A stretch of 64,000 nt of DNA from Paenibacillus lutimineralis (GCF_003991425.1 NZ_CP034346.1:3385501-3449500), one strand, 5' to 3'; positions 37,175 through 45,765 are shown, counted from the stretch's first letter. The notes: generated by a model from the letters alone, not told the origin. Made by a program: numbers and translations.

Positions 37175-38653
37175 CTACATAGATATCGTTTTTGTTGCAA
37201 TTGTTTGTTGGAACGCCTGATCATGCTCTACAAACACCATTGTTGGATTAAATGTTTGAATAAGCTCCTCAATTTGCATGCGCGAATAGATATCAATAAA
37301 ATTTAATGGTTCATCCCAAATATATAGATGAGCCTTTTCACATAAACTTTTGGCTATAAGCAGCTTTTTCTTCTGTCCACCAGAATAATGAGATATATCT
37401 TTCTCGAATTGAATCCGATCAAAATCCATCTTGCGTAAGATAGATTTAAATAATGGTTCATTAATCTCATGTTCTTCAATGAAGTCTGATAATAATCCCT
37501 TCAAATGAGAAGTATCCTGTTGAACATAGGAAATAATAAGTCCAGAACCTACATTCATTGAACCTGTATGTTGGATCGGATCTCCTAAGATTAGTTTCAG
37601 GATACTACTTTTTCCGCTTCCATTTTTACCATCAAGTACAATTCTGTCACCGGGTTCAACCTTAAAGCTAATTGGCTTATTGACGATTTGATCATCGTAC
37701 TTAACAGACAAGTTAGACAAAACAATCAATTCTTTCGACTGGGATTCCAGCGGTTCTAACCTTAAAGACTCGGTTTTTTCCACATTTTTAAGCAGTTTTG
37801 ATTTTTCTTCAATCGCTTTTTGTTGCCTTGACTCAATGTTCTTTGCTCTCTTCATCATTTTTGCTGCTTTATGTCCAACAAACCCCTTGTCCAACTTAGA
37901 ACCCGAATTCGTAGTCCCATTCTTTGAAGCTTCCACTTGATTAGACCAACCTGCAGAACGCTTTGAGGAGTCTTTTAATCTCCCTATATCTTTTTGTAGA
38001 CGTTCATTCGTTGCCTCTTCATGTTCCTGCTGTCTATCAAAGTTTAACTTCCATGAAGAATAGTTACCACTTTGAACTTCAATATTCGCTCTATTGATAG
38101 ACAGGATGTGGTCAACGCATCCATCTAAAAAGATTCTGTCGTGTGAAATTAAAATAAACCCTTTTTTCTTCTTTAAATAATTGGAGACAATCCTACGTGC
38201 ATCCGTGTCTAAATGATTGGTTGGTTCATCGATTAATAGAAATTGCCCTTCATTCAAGAATAATGCGGCAAGCAATACCTTGGTTTGTTCTCCATTTGAT
38301 AATGTTATAAATGGCCGGTACATGACCTCGGCATCAACATCTAGATAGGATATTTCACGAAGAAATTCCCAATCTTCTGCTTGGGGGCAAATTTCTTCAA
38401 GGATTTCATAGGTATACTTATTTTTATCGGAAACGGGATAAGGGAAATAATTAAATTCCACCGAAGATGTGATTTTCCCACTGTACTCATAGTTCCCTAA
38501 TAACAGATTAAAGAATGTTGTCTTACCTCGCCCATTTCTACCGATAAATCCAAGTTTCCAATCCGTATCGATCTGAAAGTTTACGTCTTCAAAAATATTG
38601 TCAAAGCTGCTTGGATAAGAAAAAGTTAAATCTTGCACTTGTATCATTGACAT
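37175..38653 (-). CDS. Lsa-type ABC-F ribosomal protection protein
   Basis: 492 residues with two ABC ATPase domains and no membrane segments. Domain 1 has 'GFIGRNGRGKTT', 'LSNGEQTKVLLAALFL' and 'FLLIDEPTNHLD'. Domain 2 has 'LDGKNGSGKSS', 'YSGGQKKKLLIAKSL' and 'LYIWDEPLNFIDI'. The start 'FSYPSSFDNIFEDVNFQIDT' and 'WKLGFIGRNGRGKTTFFNLL' match Lsa proteins. ABC-F factors of this type bind the E site and push lincosamides, pleuromutilins and streptogramin A off the peptidyl transferase centre. The interdomain linker (about 205-300) sets specificity. The leader shows two layers of attenuation. It is immediately downstream of a Cfr-type gene. Confidence 0.9.
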   Translation of the reverse strand: MSMIQVQDLTFSYPSSFDNIFEDVNFQIDTDWKLGFIGRNGRGKTTFFNLLLGNYEYSGKITSSVEFNYFPYPVSDKNKYTYEILEEICPQAEDWEFLREISYLDVDAEVMYRPFITLSNGEQTKVLLAALFLNEGQFLLIDEPTNHLDTDARRIVSNYLKKKKGFILISHDRIFLDGCVDHILSINRANIEVQSGNYSSWKLNFDRQQEHEEATNERLQKDIGRLKDSSKRSAGWSNQVEASKNGTTNSGSKLDKGFVGHKAAKMMKRAKNIESRQQKAIEEKSKLLKNVEKTESLRLEPLESQSKELIVLSNLSVKYDDQIVNKPISFKVEPGDRIVLDGKNGSGKSSILKLILGDPIQHTGSMNVGSGLIISYVQQDTSHLKGLLSDFIEEHEINEPLFKSILRKMDFDRIQFEKDISHYSGGQKKKLLIAKSLCEKAHLYIWDEPLNFIDIYSRMQIEELIQTFNPTMVFVEHDQAFQQTIATKTISM

Positions 38654-38660
38654 GTTAATT

Positions 38661-38701
38661 CCTCCGTATAAGTTTGATAGATATTAGCGACTTATACGGA
38701 G
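38661..38701 (-). promoter_or_regulatory. Hairpin hiding the ABC-F Shine-Dalgarno site
   Basis: CTCCGTATAAGT (38690-38701) and ACTTATACGGAG (38662-38673) form a perfect 12-bp stem with a 16-base loop. The GGAGG ribosome site (38661-38665) of the ABC-F gene lies in the 3' arm, so translation should be blocked when the stem forms. The 5' arm is covered by the last codons of a 17-codon ORF, as in ErmC-type translational attenuation. Confidence 0.8.
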
Positions 38702-38737
38702 CATTACATGTGTAACGATGCTATCTGAGTTACTCAT
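38684..38737 (-). CDS. Leader peptide 2 of the ABC-F gene (17 aa)
   Basis: A small ORF behind a good AAGGGGAG site encodes a 17-residue peptide (MSNSDSIVTHV... ending SR). Its last five codons and stop lie in and just after the 5' arm of the SD-hiding hairpin. A ribosome working or stalling there would keep the hairpin open and allow translation of the ABC-F protein. The role is inferred from position. Confidence 0.6.
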   Translation of the reverse strand: MSNSDSIVTHVMLRISR

Positions 38738-38792
38738 TTCTTTCTCCCCTTTATTTTACAGATATATAATAACATTCTTGCCATGAGAGAAT

Positions 38793-38825
38793 AAAAAAAT
38801 CCCCCCAATTTGTAATTGGAAGGAT
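38793..38825 (-). terminator. Attenuator (Rho-independent terminator) in the ABC-F leader
   Basis: Minus-strand ATCCTTCCAATT and AATTGGGGGGAT pair over 12 positions (two G-U) around a three-base loop, followed by seven T. It lies inside the leader, before the gene. The 5' arm overlaps AGACTAATCCT (38821-38831), which can instead pair with AGGGTTAGTCT upstream (38909-38919), so an antiterminator can form. Confidence 0.82.
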
Positions 38826-38879
38826 TAGTCTTTCACTTAACGTCAAATAAGTTCGTTGTTACCACCAGAATCATGGTAT

Positions 38880-38945
38880 TTAAGTGTTAACTGATTTATA
38901 AAAATGATAGACTAACCCTATATTTTGTAGTTTGAAGTTATTCAT
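38880..38945 (-). CDS. Leader peptide 1 of the ABC-F gene (21 aa)
   Basis: A 21-codon ORF (begins MNNFKLQNIG) whose codons 9-13 contain the antiterminator strand AGGGTTAGTCT. The ribosome site before it is weak. A ribosome stalled early would leave that strand free to pair with the terminator arm, while normal translation would cover it. This geometry is the usual one for antibiotic-responsive attenuation; the coding role is inferred. Confidence 0.55.
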   Translation of the reverse strand: MNNFKLQNIGLVYHFYKSVNT

Positions 38946-39012
38946 TTCAAAAATAAAAATATAGATTAGTTAATCATTGTTCATCCATCAGTCCTCTCAT
39001 CATTGTATTTTC

Positions 39013-39041
39013 ATATTAACAATTTTTTTAGTAGAATACAA
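39013..39041 (-). promoter_or_regulatory. Promoter of the ABC-F leader transcript
   Basis: TTGTAT (39036-39041) and TAATAT (39013-39018) are separated by 17 bases on the minus strand, just after the end of the Cfr-type gene. It gives a leader of about 350 bases. Confidence 0.5.
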
Positions 39042-39065
39042 CATCAACATCAATCTAACCTCAAA

Positions 39066-40121
39066 TTACGGGTTGTTGCTCTTTTGATAATTCCCATACA
39101 ATTGACCGCAGGCAGCATCTATATCGATTCCAAATTGACTTCTGATGGTCGCATTGATACCTGATGATTTTAATTTTTTGTAAAAGTTAGCAACATGGCT
39201 TTCATCTACTTCACCGAAACTTAAAGGAGAACTAACAGTTGGGTTATATCTGATTAAATTCACATGGTATAAGCGTCCCTCTTTATATCGACCTTTTAAT
39301 AGTCTTACAACTTCTTCAGCATGGTCCATAGAATCATTCACACCAGGTAACATAATATAAGCAATATATACTTTTCTGGATGTTACTCGTATATGCTCAT
39401 CTAATGTGTCCAATACATCTAATAATGGATACCGATCATTAATTGGCATTAGCTTACTTCGTTGCTCATTAAATGGTGAATGTAATGAAAACGTCAAATT
39501 GACTTGCGGATAATTCAGCGTCATTTTTTTAATACTCGGAATAATCCCAATCGTTGAAATAGATAACCTACGTTGGCTTAAAGCAAACAGCGTAGGATCA
39601 GTAAGTACATCTAAGGCATCAAAAACTTGTACATTGGATAACGCTTCCCCCATTCCCATAAATGAAATACTGTCAATGGAATGGCCTTGTAAATAAAAAT
39701 GGAGGATCTGATCGGTTATTTCATCTGACGACAAATTTCTTTTTAAACCAATGTCACCTGTTGCACAAAATTTACACCCAAAATTACATCCGCACTGCGA
39801 AGAAATACAAAATGATTCCCAACCAGCTTTGTATTTCATATTTACCGTTTCTATTTTTTCATTTCCTGGAATTTCAAATAGAACCTTAGTGACTTGCTCT
39901 GAATGTTGTTCCTTTAAAGGGGCAATATCTAAAATAGACTCTCCAAATTCTTTAACTAAATGCTCTCTTAGCGATTTTGGGAGTACACTCATTTCGTTGA
40001 ATTTATCGATTCTTTCCTTAAAAATGGCATTCAATATTTGTTTCATTCTAAAATTAGGGTAATTATGTTCCTTTAGAAATTCTTTAATTCTTCTATACTT
40101 ATTACTTTGATTTAATTGCAT
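39066..40121 (-). CDS. cfr: Cfr-type 23S rRNA (adenine2503-C8)-methyltransferase
   Basis: 351 residues of a radical-SAM methyltransferase. The iron-sulfur motif is 'CGCNFGCKFC', giving Cys112, Cys116 and Cys119, and the methyl-carrying Cys338 is in 'DAACGQLYGNY'; these positions equal those of the known staphylococcal Cfr. The Cfr signature 'MKYKAGWESFCISSQCGC' is present rather than the RlmN form, and the whole sequence aligns closely from memory. Cfr adds a methyl to C8 of A2503, which blocks phenicols, lincosamides, oxazolidinones, pleuromutilins and streptogramin A. No insertion sequence or plasmid gene is near, so it looks like a resident Bacillales homologue. A long attenuator leader precedes it. 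Activity is inferred. Confidence 0.9.
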   Translation of the reverse strand: MQLNQSNKYRRIKEFLKEHNYPNFRMKQILNAIFKERIDKFNEMSVLPKSLREHLVKEFGESILDIAPLKEQHSEQVTKVLFEIPGNEKIETVNMKYKAGWESFCISSQCGCNFGCKFCATGDIGLKRNLSSDEITDQILHFYLQGHSIDSISFMGMGEALSNVQVFDALDVLTDPTLFALSQRRLSISTIGIIPSIKKMTLNYPQVNLTFSLHSPFNEQRSKLMPINDRYPLLDVLDTLDEHIRVTSRKVYIAYIMLPGVNDSMDHAEEVVRLLKGRYKEGRLYHVNLIRYNPTVSSPLSFGEVDESHVANFYKKLKSSGINATIRSQFGIDIDAACGQLYGNYQKSNNP

Positions 40122-40203
40122 TTGTCCTCATCCTTCCATAAGACTCTCTAGTTTTTAGGAGTATATAGAAAGGAGTTGTCTATCCCATGGTTAAAAATAA
40201 ACA

Positions 40204-40237
40204 CAAAAAAAGCACAGATAAGATTATCGGTGCTTAA
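40204..40237 (-). terminator. Attenuator (terminator) in the cfr leader
   Basis: On the minus strand AGCAC-C-GATA pairs with TATC-T-GTGCT around a four-base loop, followed by seven T, about 85 bases before cfr. Its 5' side TTAAGCACCGATAA (40224-40237) can also pair over 13 of 14 bases with TTATCGGCGCTTAA inside the leader ORF (40310-40323), giving an antiterminator. Confidence 0.8.
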
Positions 40238-40293
40238 GCTTAAATGGAAAATATGGACAAATAAACAAGAACTCTAAGTTATTGCTTTATCAT

Positions 40294-40434
40294 TTATTTG
40301 CCATAGAGGTTAAGCGCCGATAACTGTTTTGTATGGTTGAATAGCTTGAAAAAGGATAGACTACTCCCTTTGTATGCTAATTCATTACCAATTTTTGCGT
40401 CTTTACCATACAGAATTCTAAAAACAGTTACCAT
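40294..40434 (-). CDS. Leader peptide of the cfr-type gene (46 aa)
   Basis: A 46-codon ORF with a perfect AAAGGAGGTG ribosome site eight bases before its ATG. The peptide (starts MVTVFRILYGKD) has no recognised relatives and is basic near its end. Codons for 'LSAL' near the C-terminus contain the antiterminator strand, so translation through the end of the ORF should favour termination, while stalling earlier should allow read-through into cfr. It could also be a small functional protein. Confidence 0.65.
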   Translation of the reverse strand: MVTVFRILYGKDAKIGNELAYKGSSLSFFKLFNHTKQLSALNLYGK

Positions 40435-40471
40435 TGCTTGCACCTCCTTTTGCCAAAATTTATTATTGAGT

Positions 40472-40510
40472 AATCTATCATAAAAGCGAATATATGTAAA
40501 GCTATATTCG
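40472..40510 (-). promoter_or_regulatory. cfr leader promoter with overlapping palindrome
   Basis: TTTACA (40495-40500) and TAGATT (40472-40477) are 17 bases apart on the minus strand. A perfect palindrome with 8-base arms CGAATATA/TATATTCG (40487-40510) covers the -35 region and could bind a regulator. The remaining stretch to the next gene (40511-40686) shows nothing recognisable. Confidence 0.55.
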
Positions 40511-40686
40511 AGAATACATTATCCTACTTCATTCCCGGTCTTACCGTTATATCTATGTGAGTGCGGTATACTACCGTCTACTGTTCCAGTATGCCTATGA
40601 TCTCACCATATTTGTAACTTCCCCATCTACAACCAGGACCCGCTTCCAAACAAATTAGTCTACTTTAACGACTGCGATATGCTCAA

Positions 40687-41436
40687 CTAAAATACGATCC
40701 ATGAAATAACGATAAACTGCACAGAGCCGATAATTTCAATGATGCCTGCCCTCATCGGTTTGACTTGCTTTCCTGCAAAGAGGAGCGTTCGAATAAGCGG
40801 AATGATGAAAGGCAGGGTCATCCAGGGATAACCGCACGCCCATGGAATGAAGAGCAAGAGTATGTGGTAAATACGTGCGGCTGCCTCCCATCTTTTATTA
40901 CCGCGCTCGCGGAAGATCGTCTTTACAAAGAAGGCTGTCCCCATAAAATATAGAAAATTAAACAGAACGACAAACAGCATCGTTAGATCCCAATCGCCAT
41001 CTCCGTACAGATAGGCCGCAGCGCCTCCGATGGAGAAGATCAGAATGGCACAGAGATCGTTCACGAGCGCTCGTTCTGCCCTCTGCTTCACGTGCCATAT
41101 ATTTACGATTAATAACAAGACGAATGGAATGCCAAAATAGAATAGCGCCGGCGTTTGGAAGAGCGGATACACGAGAGCTGCCAGTGCGATGGCTCCATAA
41201 ATGGCGGACCACTTCAACAGATGATCGCGCTGCTTCCTTCGTTTCAAAGCTTGCAGTGTGGGATACGATGCCAAATATAAGAACAACCAGGCGATGAACA
41301 ATAATATATGATCCCACTTAGCCGTCCCAGCCATCATCCCGAATAGAAACGGCGCGCTAACCATTGCCCAGCCACCATGCTCATGTGGAATCACGATGCC
41401 CTTATTAGCAGCCTTCAATTGTACCACCAACCTCAT
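40687..41436 (-). CDS. YwiC-like membrane protein
   Basis: 249 residues with about seven membrane segments. It opens with 'IVIPHEHGGWAMVSAPFLFG', the hallmark of the YwiC-like family (P-x-E-H-G-x-W). The function is unknown; homologues often sit near nitrate-respiration or molybdenum genes. The start overlaps the modB stop in an ATGA (41433-41436), so the gene is the third member of the modAB operon. The much longer open frame upstream is antisense to nothing but lies within modB and is not coding. Confidence 0.78.
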   Translation of the reverse strand: MRLVVQLKAANKGIVIPHEHGGWAMVSAPFLFGMMAGTAKWDHILLFIAWLFLYLASYPTLQALKRRKQRDHLLKWSAIYGAIALAALVYPLFQTPALFYFGIPFVLLLIVNIWHVKQRAERALVNDLCAILIFSIGGAAAYLYGDGDWDLTMLFVVLFNFLYFMGTAFFVKTIFRERGNKRWEAAARIYHILLLFIPWACGYPWMTLPFIIPLIRTLLFAGKQVKPMRAGIIEIIGSVQFIVISWIVF

Positions 41437-42116
41437 GATGATGATGTTTCCTGCCGTCCAGTTAAGAGCAGCAATAGAAATGAAATAATTACCATAGAAA
41501 TCGTCCATAACCATGCCATCGTCATATTGCCGGAATCGACGGCTACGAATATAGCTGTAGGGACGGTTTGTGTCTTCCCAGGGATGTTGCCCGCGATCAT
41601 CAGTGTCGCGCCGAATTCGCCCAAACTGCGAGCGAAGCTCAGAATATAGGCGGTGATCACCGATGGAAATGCAAGCGGCAGCGTAATATAGCGAAAAACC
41701 TGCCATTCATTCGCGCCGATCGAACGTGCGGCATCCGTTAATTGATGGTCAATGGTACGAAAGCCAGTCTTCATTGTCTGATAGACGAGCGGAAACGATA
41801 CGACAACCGAAGCAATTACCGCAGCACCCCACGAGAAAATAATCGGCGCGGAGAACAGCCATTCCGCGAACTGCCCGATCCAGCTTCGTCGTCCAAGCAG
41901 GATGAGGAGCAGGAAGCCGACGACCGTTGGCGGTAGCACAAGGGGTAACAAAAATGCGGTCTCGAGCAAAATCTTCCCCTTCACCTTACTTCTTGACATC
42001 CTCCATGCCAAAGCAACTCCCAGGATCGTACTGAAAATACTTGCGATCAGCGCAACCTGGAGAGATAACCGAATAGGCGTCCATAGCTGCGCCCAGTCGA
42101 TTTGCAGCATACTCAT
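41433..42116 (-). CDS. modB: Molybdate ABC transporter permease ModB
   Basis: 227 residues with five to six membrane segments. The binding-protein-dependent permease loop is 'DAARSIGANEWQVFRYITLP' (E-A-A..G-x9-I-x-L-P). 'LPLVLPPTVVGFLLLILLG' and 'ARSLGEFGATLMIAGNIPGK' are typical ModB segments. It overlaps modA by four bases. No modC ATPase gene follows; ywiC occupies that place, so the energising ATPase must be encoded elsewhere. Confidence 0.9.
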   Translation of the reverse strand: MSMLQIDWAQLWTPIRLSLQVALIASIFSTILGVALAWRMSRSKVKGKILLETAFLLPLVLPPTVVGFLLLILLGRRSWIGQFAEWLFSAPIIFSWGAAVIASVVVSFPLVYQTMKTGFRTIDHQLTDAARSIGANEWQVFRYITLPLAFPSVITAYILSFARSLGEFGATLMIAGNIPGKTQTVPTAIFVAVDSGNMTMAWLWTISMVIISFLLLLLTGRQETSSS

Positions 42117-42934
42117 TTCGAGTTCGGTACGGAGAATCCGTATTTCATGAAGACGTCCATCGCTTCTTTCGACTGCAGATAATTGTACAATTGCTCAGCT
42201 TCTTTGGCATGGGTTGTCGATTGGACGATTCCGATCGGATACGTAATCGGCGTATAAAATGTAGGATCGACGGTGTAGGCAATTTTCACTTGATCTGTTG
42301 ATAATGCATCGGTTTTATACACGAACCCCGCGTCTGCATTTCCTGTCTCAACATATTGCAGTACTTGGCGGACATCTTTTGCTTGAACCAATTTGGACTG
42401 TATATCGTCCCAAACTCCTGCGTTCGTAAGAGCCTCTTGCGCGTATCTCCCTGCGGGAACCGACTCCGGTATCCCGATAGCGATTTTCTGGATATCCGTA
42501 TTCAGGAGATCTTTCGCTTCTTGAACGGTTATCGATGGTTCGGTAGCGGTAATTACAATAAGTTCATTAGCGAGCAAATCCTTCTGTTGATCCGGCGTAA
42601 TAAGCTTCTTATCAACGAGTGCATTCATATTTTTAGAAGCTGCAGAGAGGAACAGATCAACAGGTGCCCCTTGCTCAATCTGCTGCTGCAACGCGCCAGA
42701 AGCGCCGAAGTTGAAATGAAGCTTCACACCGCTCGTCTTCGCCTCATAATTTTCCTGAATTTCTTGCAACGCATCAGTTAAGCTGGCTGCAGCGGAGACC
42801 GTCAGTTCAACAGTGTCTCCTTTCGAGCCTGAGTTCTTACTGGTTTGCTGAGTACCGCATGCCGAGATGAGAAGGGCCGTGATCAATAGCAAGGTGAGCA
42901 ATCCCCATCTTCTTTTTACTAAAACATGTCTCAA
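42113..42934 (-). CDS. modA: Molybdate-binding lipoprotein ModA
   Basis: 273 residues. A lipoprotein signal ends 'ALLISACGTQ'. The mature part opens 'VELTVSAAASLTDALQEI' and has 'FNFGASGALQQQIEQGAPVD', the segments whose serines bind the oxyanion, then 'IGIPESVPAGRYAQEAL' and 'GNADAGFVYKTDAL'. It captures molybdate for ModB. The TTG start follows AGGAGAG. Immediately upstream are the remains of moaA and moaD. Confidence 0.9.
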   Translation of the reverse strand: MRHVLVKRRWGLLTLLLITALLISACGTQQTSKNSGSKGDTVELTVSAAASLTDALQEIQENYEAKTSGVKLHFNFGASGALQQQIEQGAPVDLFLSAASKNMNALVDKKLITPDQQKDLLANELIVITATEPSITVQEAKDLLNTDIQKIAIGIPESVPAGRYAQEALTNAGVWDDIQSKLVQAKDVRQVLQYVETGNADAGFVYKTDALSTDQVKIAYTVDPTFYTPITYPIGIVQSTTHAKEAEQLYNYLQSKEAMDVFMKYGFSVPNSK

Positions 42935-42944
42935 ACAAATCTCT

Positions 42945-43387
<443 letters not shown>

Positions 43388-43435
43388 ACTACATTCCTTT
43401 CCGAAGTTCCTTCTAATCTTTCTTCAGTATCTCTG

Positions 43436-43674
43436 TTAGTAATGGGCGTTCCTCGGAATAGACCTGCCTATGGGCACAGTCTGCTTGATCCGCAGCAATG
43501 CCACCGTATCATTCGGCGCTATGACATATGTCGGTTCGACAAAATGTTCGTTGACCGCAATCATGACATGATCGAGCAGCAGAGCCGGATAGCGAATCTT
43601 CAGTTCTGAAAGTGTGATATTCATCATGTTTTTCGCATTGGAGCATTCTCTTCGAGTTGCTCAAATAGCATCAA
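43436..43674 (-). pseudogene. moaD: Decayed moaD (molybdopterin synthase small subunit)
   Basis: A first frame gives 'LMLFEQLEENAPMRK' and stops; a second (43436-43627) continues with 'ITLSELKIRYPALLLDHVMI' and 'AVNEHFVEPTYVIAPNDTVA', the MoaD ubiquitin-like fold. The essential C-terminal 'PPVSGG' is missing, replaced by unrelated residues. Without the terminal Gly-Gly the protein could not carry sulfur. It lies directly upstream of the moaA remains. The ~350 bases between it and oppA hold a small GGGCTTTT/AAAAGTCC hairpin near 43848 and nothing else clear. Confidence 0.7.
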
Positions 43675-44022
43675 CTTACCGACTTCCGGAACATATGTTC
43701 TGCTACGTTGAAATGAGCATACTCATGCGATATTCGGAGAAAAAAGGAGAATTCAAGAGTTGTGATCCTTCCTATTGAATAAGTATATATCACATAGTCC
43801 CTCACCTTTGTTAATTCCATGTTTTCTTCTACCGCCGATGATAGGGCTTTTCAAAAGTCCAGATTTTTGGAAAGTCAGACAAGTCATGCTTTTTTTATTA
43901 AGTTACCACGTGTCGCAATCCCCTATTTTTTATTAAAAATTTATAGTAATTGAGAATAAATGTAGACGAGTTAGCATGTTTATAAAATAAGCAACCACTA
44001 AATATCAAGAGAGGGGTACGCT

Positions 44023-45729
44023 ATGCAAAAGAAACGTAAATCCATACTAGCCTTGCTTATCATTATGGCTATAAGCGCTACGATGAGCGCCTGCGGAGGC
44101 AGTGGCAAAGACACCAACTCTTCCGCGCCTCCGAAGACGAACAATGAAAAACCTGCTAATCAGACATCTGGGGACAAAACCGAAGCAGTGAAGGAGCAGG
44201 TCTTCCGCTTCAATCTGCATTCGAATCCGCCAACGCTTGACCCCGGTATAGCGCAAGACAACGTGGGGTTCGCCGTGCTCACCGGACTGTACGAAGGGCT
44301 GGCTAGAAGCGATGAGAACGGTAAAGCCATTCCAGGCATCGCAGAGAAATGGGATATCTCTCCGGATGGACTCAAGTACACCTTCTATTTGCGGAAGGAC
44401 GCCAAATGGTCGAACGGAGATCCCGTAACTGCGGCTGACTTCGAGTTCGCTTGGAAGCGGGTGCTCGATCCGAAGACTGAGCCAGCGCCACCATACGCCT
44501 ATCAGATGTACTATATCAAGGGCGCGGAAGCGTATAACACCGGAAAAAGCACAGACCCGAATTCAGTCTCCGTCAAGGCCGTCGATGCCAATACACTTGA
44601 GGTCGAGTTAGAGCACTCCACTCCGTATTTTTTAGGACTTCTTTCATTCTCAACCTATTTCCCAGTACATTCCTCCGTGAAAGACAATCCAAAATGGGCA
44701 TCCGACGCAAGCACCATCATTTCGAACGGTCCATTCAAAATAAGCGAATGGAAGCAGCAAAGCTCGCTTGAGATGGTTAAAAACGAGAATTACTACGCTA
44801 AGGACGAGATCAAATTTACCAAAGTGCAGATGACCATGGTAGACGATGCCGGCTCGGAATTGAACATGTACGAGACCGACCAGCTCGATTTTGCCGGCAT
44901 GCCGACCGGACGCATTCCCAACGAGCAAATTCCGATCATGAAGCAGACGAAGCCGGACGAACTGAATATTAAGGGCATCGCCTCCACCTATTACTATTTG
45001 TTCAACAATCAACAGAAGCCATTTGATAACGTCAACATCCGCAAAGCGCTAGCGATGGTGATCGATCGCCAGTTGATCGTCGATAAGGTGACCCTTGGCG
45101 GGCAACTGCCCGCGTTTGGCATTGTTGCTCCGGGAATCGCGGGTGAGAATGGAGAATTCCGCTCCGAGCACAAGGACGATTATTTCAAGGAAAATGTAGA
45201 GGAAGCAAAGGCACTGCTGCAAAAGGGGCTCAGCGAAGCAGGTCTGTCCGCCATGCCTGAATTTACACTTATCTACAATACCGATGAAAGCCATAAAAAG
45301 GTGGCCGAGGCCATCGTCGACATGTGGAGCAAAAATCTCGGTCTCAAAGTAAAAATTGAGAATCAGGAATTTGGCGTCTTCCTGAAGAACCGCACCGCGC
45401 TCAATTATCAAATGTCCCGAGCCGGATGGCAAACCGATTATAACGACCCGATGTCCTTCCTCGATCTTTACATGACTGGAAGCGGCAACAATGATATCGG
45501 TTACAGCAATCCGGAATACGACAAGCTCGTTAATGAGGCGAAGCAATCGCAAGATAACAAGCAACGAATGGAATTGATGGCACAAGCGGAAAAAATATTG
45601 ATCGAGCAGGATCAGGCCATCCTTCCGCTGTACTACTACACGAACATTGCGTTGCAGAAACCGAATCTCAAAGGCGTGTATATCGACTACCAAGGAAACA
45701 TCATCTACAACCGGGGTTACTACGAATAA
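44023..45729 (+). CDS. oppA: Oligopeptide ABC transporter substrate-binding lipoprotein (OppA family)
   Basis: 568 residues. A lipoprotein signal ends 'ISATMSACGG' and a Ser/Asn-rich linker follows. The SBP_bac_5 fold shows 'NPPTLDPGIAQDNVGFAVLT', 'WSNGDPVTAADFEFAWKRVL' and 'YNTDESHKKVAEAIVDMWSK'. It binds extracellular peptides and delivers them to OppBCDF. It leads the opp operon behind a GAGAGGGG ribosome site. A partial hairpin between it and oppB may lower expression of the downstream genes relative to this protein. Confidence 0.9.
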   Translation: MQKKRKSILALLIIMAISATMSACGGSGKDTNSSAPPKTNNEKPANQTSGDKTEAVKEQVFRFNLHSNPPTLDPGIAQDNVGFAVLTGLYEGLARSDENGKAIPGIAEKWDISPDGLKYTFYLRKDAKWSNGDPVTAADFEFAWKRVLDPKTEPAPPYAYQMYYIKGAEAYNTGKSTDPNSVSVKAVDANTLEVELEHSTPYFLGLLSFSTYFPVHSSVKDNPKWASDASTIISNGPFKISEWKQQSSLEMVKNENYYAKDEIKFTKVQMTMVDDAGSELNMYETDQLDFAGMPTGRIPNEQIPIMKQTKPDELNIKGIASTYYYLFNNQQKPFDNVNIRKALAMVIDRQLIVDKVTLGGQLPAFGIVAPGIAGENGEFRSEHKDDYFKENVEEAKALLQKGLSEAGLSAMPEFTLIYNTDESHKKVAEAIVDMWSKNLGLKVKIENQEFGVFLKNRTALNYQMSRAGWQTDYNDPMSFLDLYMTGSGNNDIGYSNPEYDKLVNEAKQSQDNKQRMELMAQAEKILIEQDQAILPLYYYTNIALQKPNLKGVYIDYQGNIIYNRGYYE

Positions 45730-45765
45730 CGGCGTTCCCCTAGGCTGTCCAGCAGGAATTTTAAC

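Noticed and set aside
38653..40686. Mobile element carrying cfr and the ABC-F gene
   Set aside because: No transposase, recombinase or terminal repeats were found in the flanks; the genes have chromosomal-style neighbours.
40511..40686. Possible gene fragment between ywiC and the cfr promoter
   Set aside because: A short frame with a 'GTVDGSIPHSHRYNG' stretch is open, but I cannot tie it to a family.
41437..41706. Extended start for the YwiC-like gene
   Set aside because: This stretch lies within modB, in another frame; the ATGA overlap at 41433-41436 gives a natural coupled start.
43820..43900. T-box or riboswitch before oppA
   Set aside because: Only a small AT-rich hairpin is present; no T-box sequence or specifier structure is visible.
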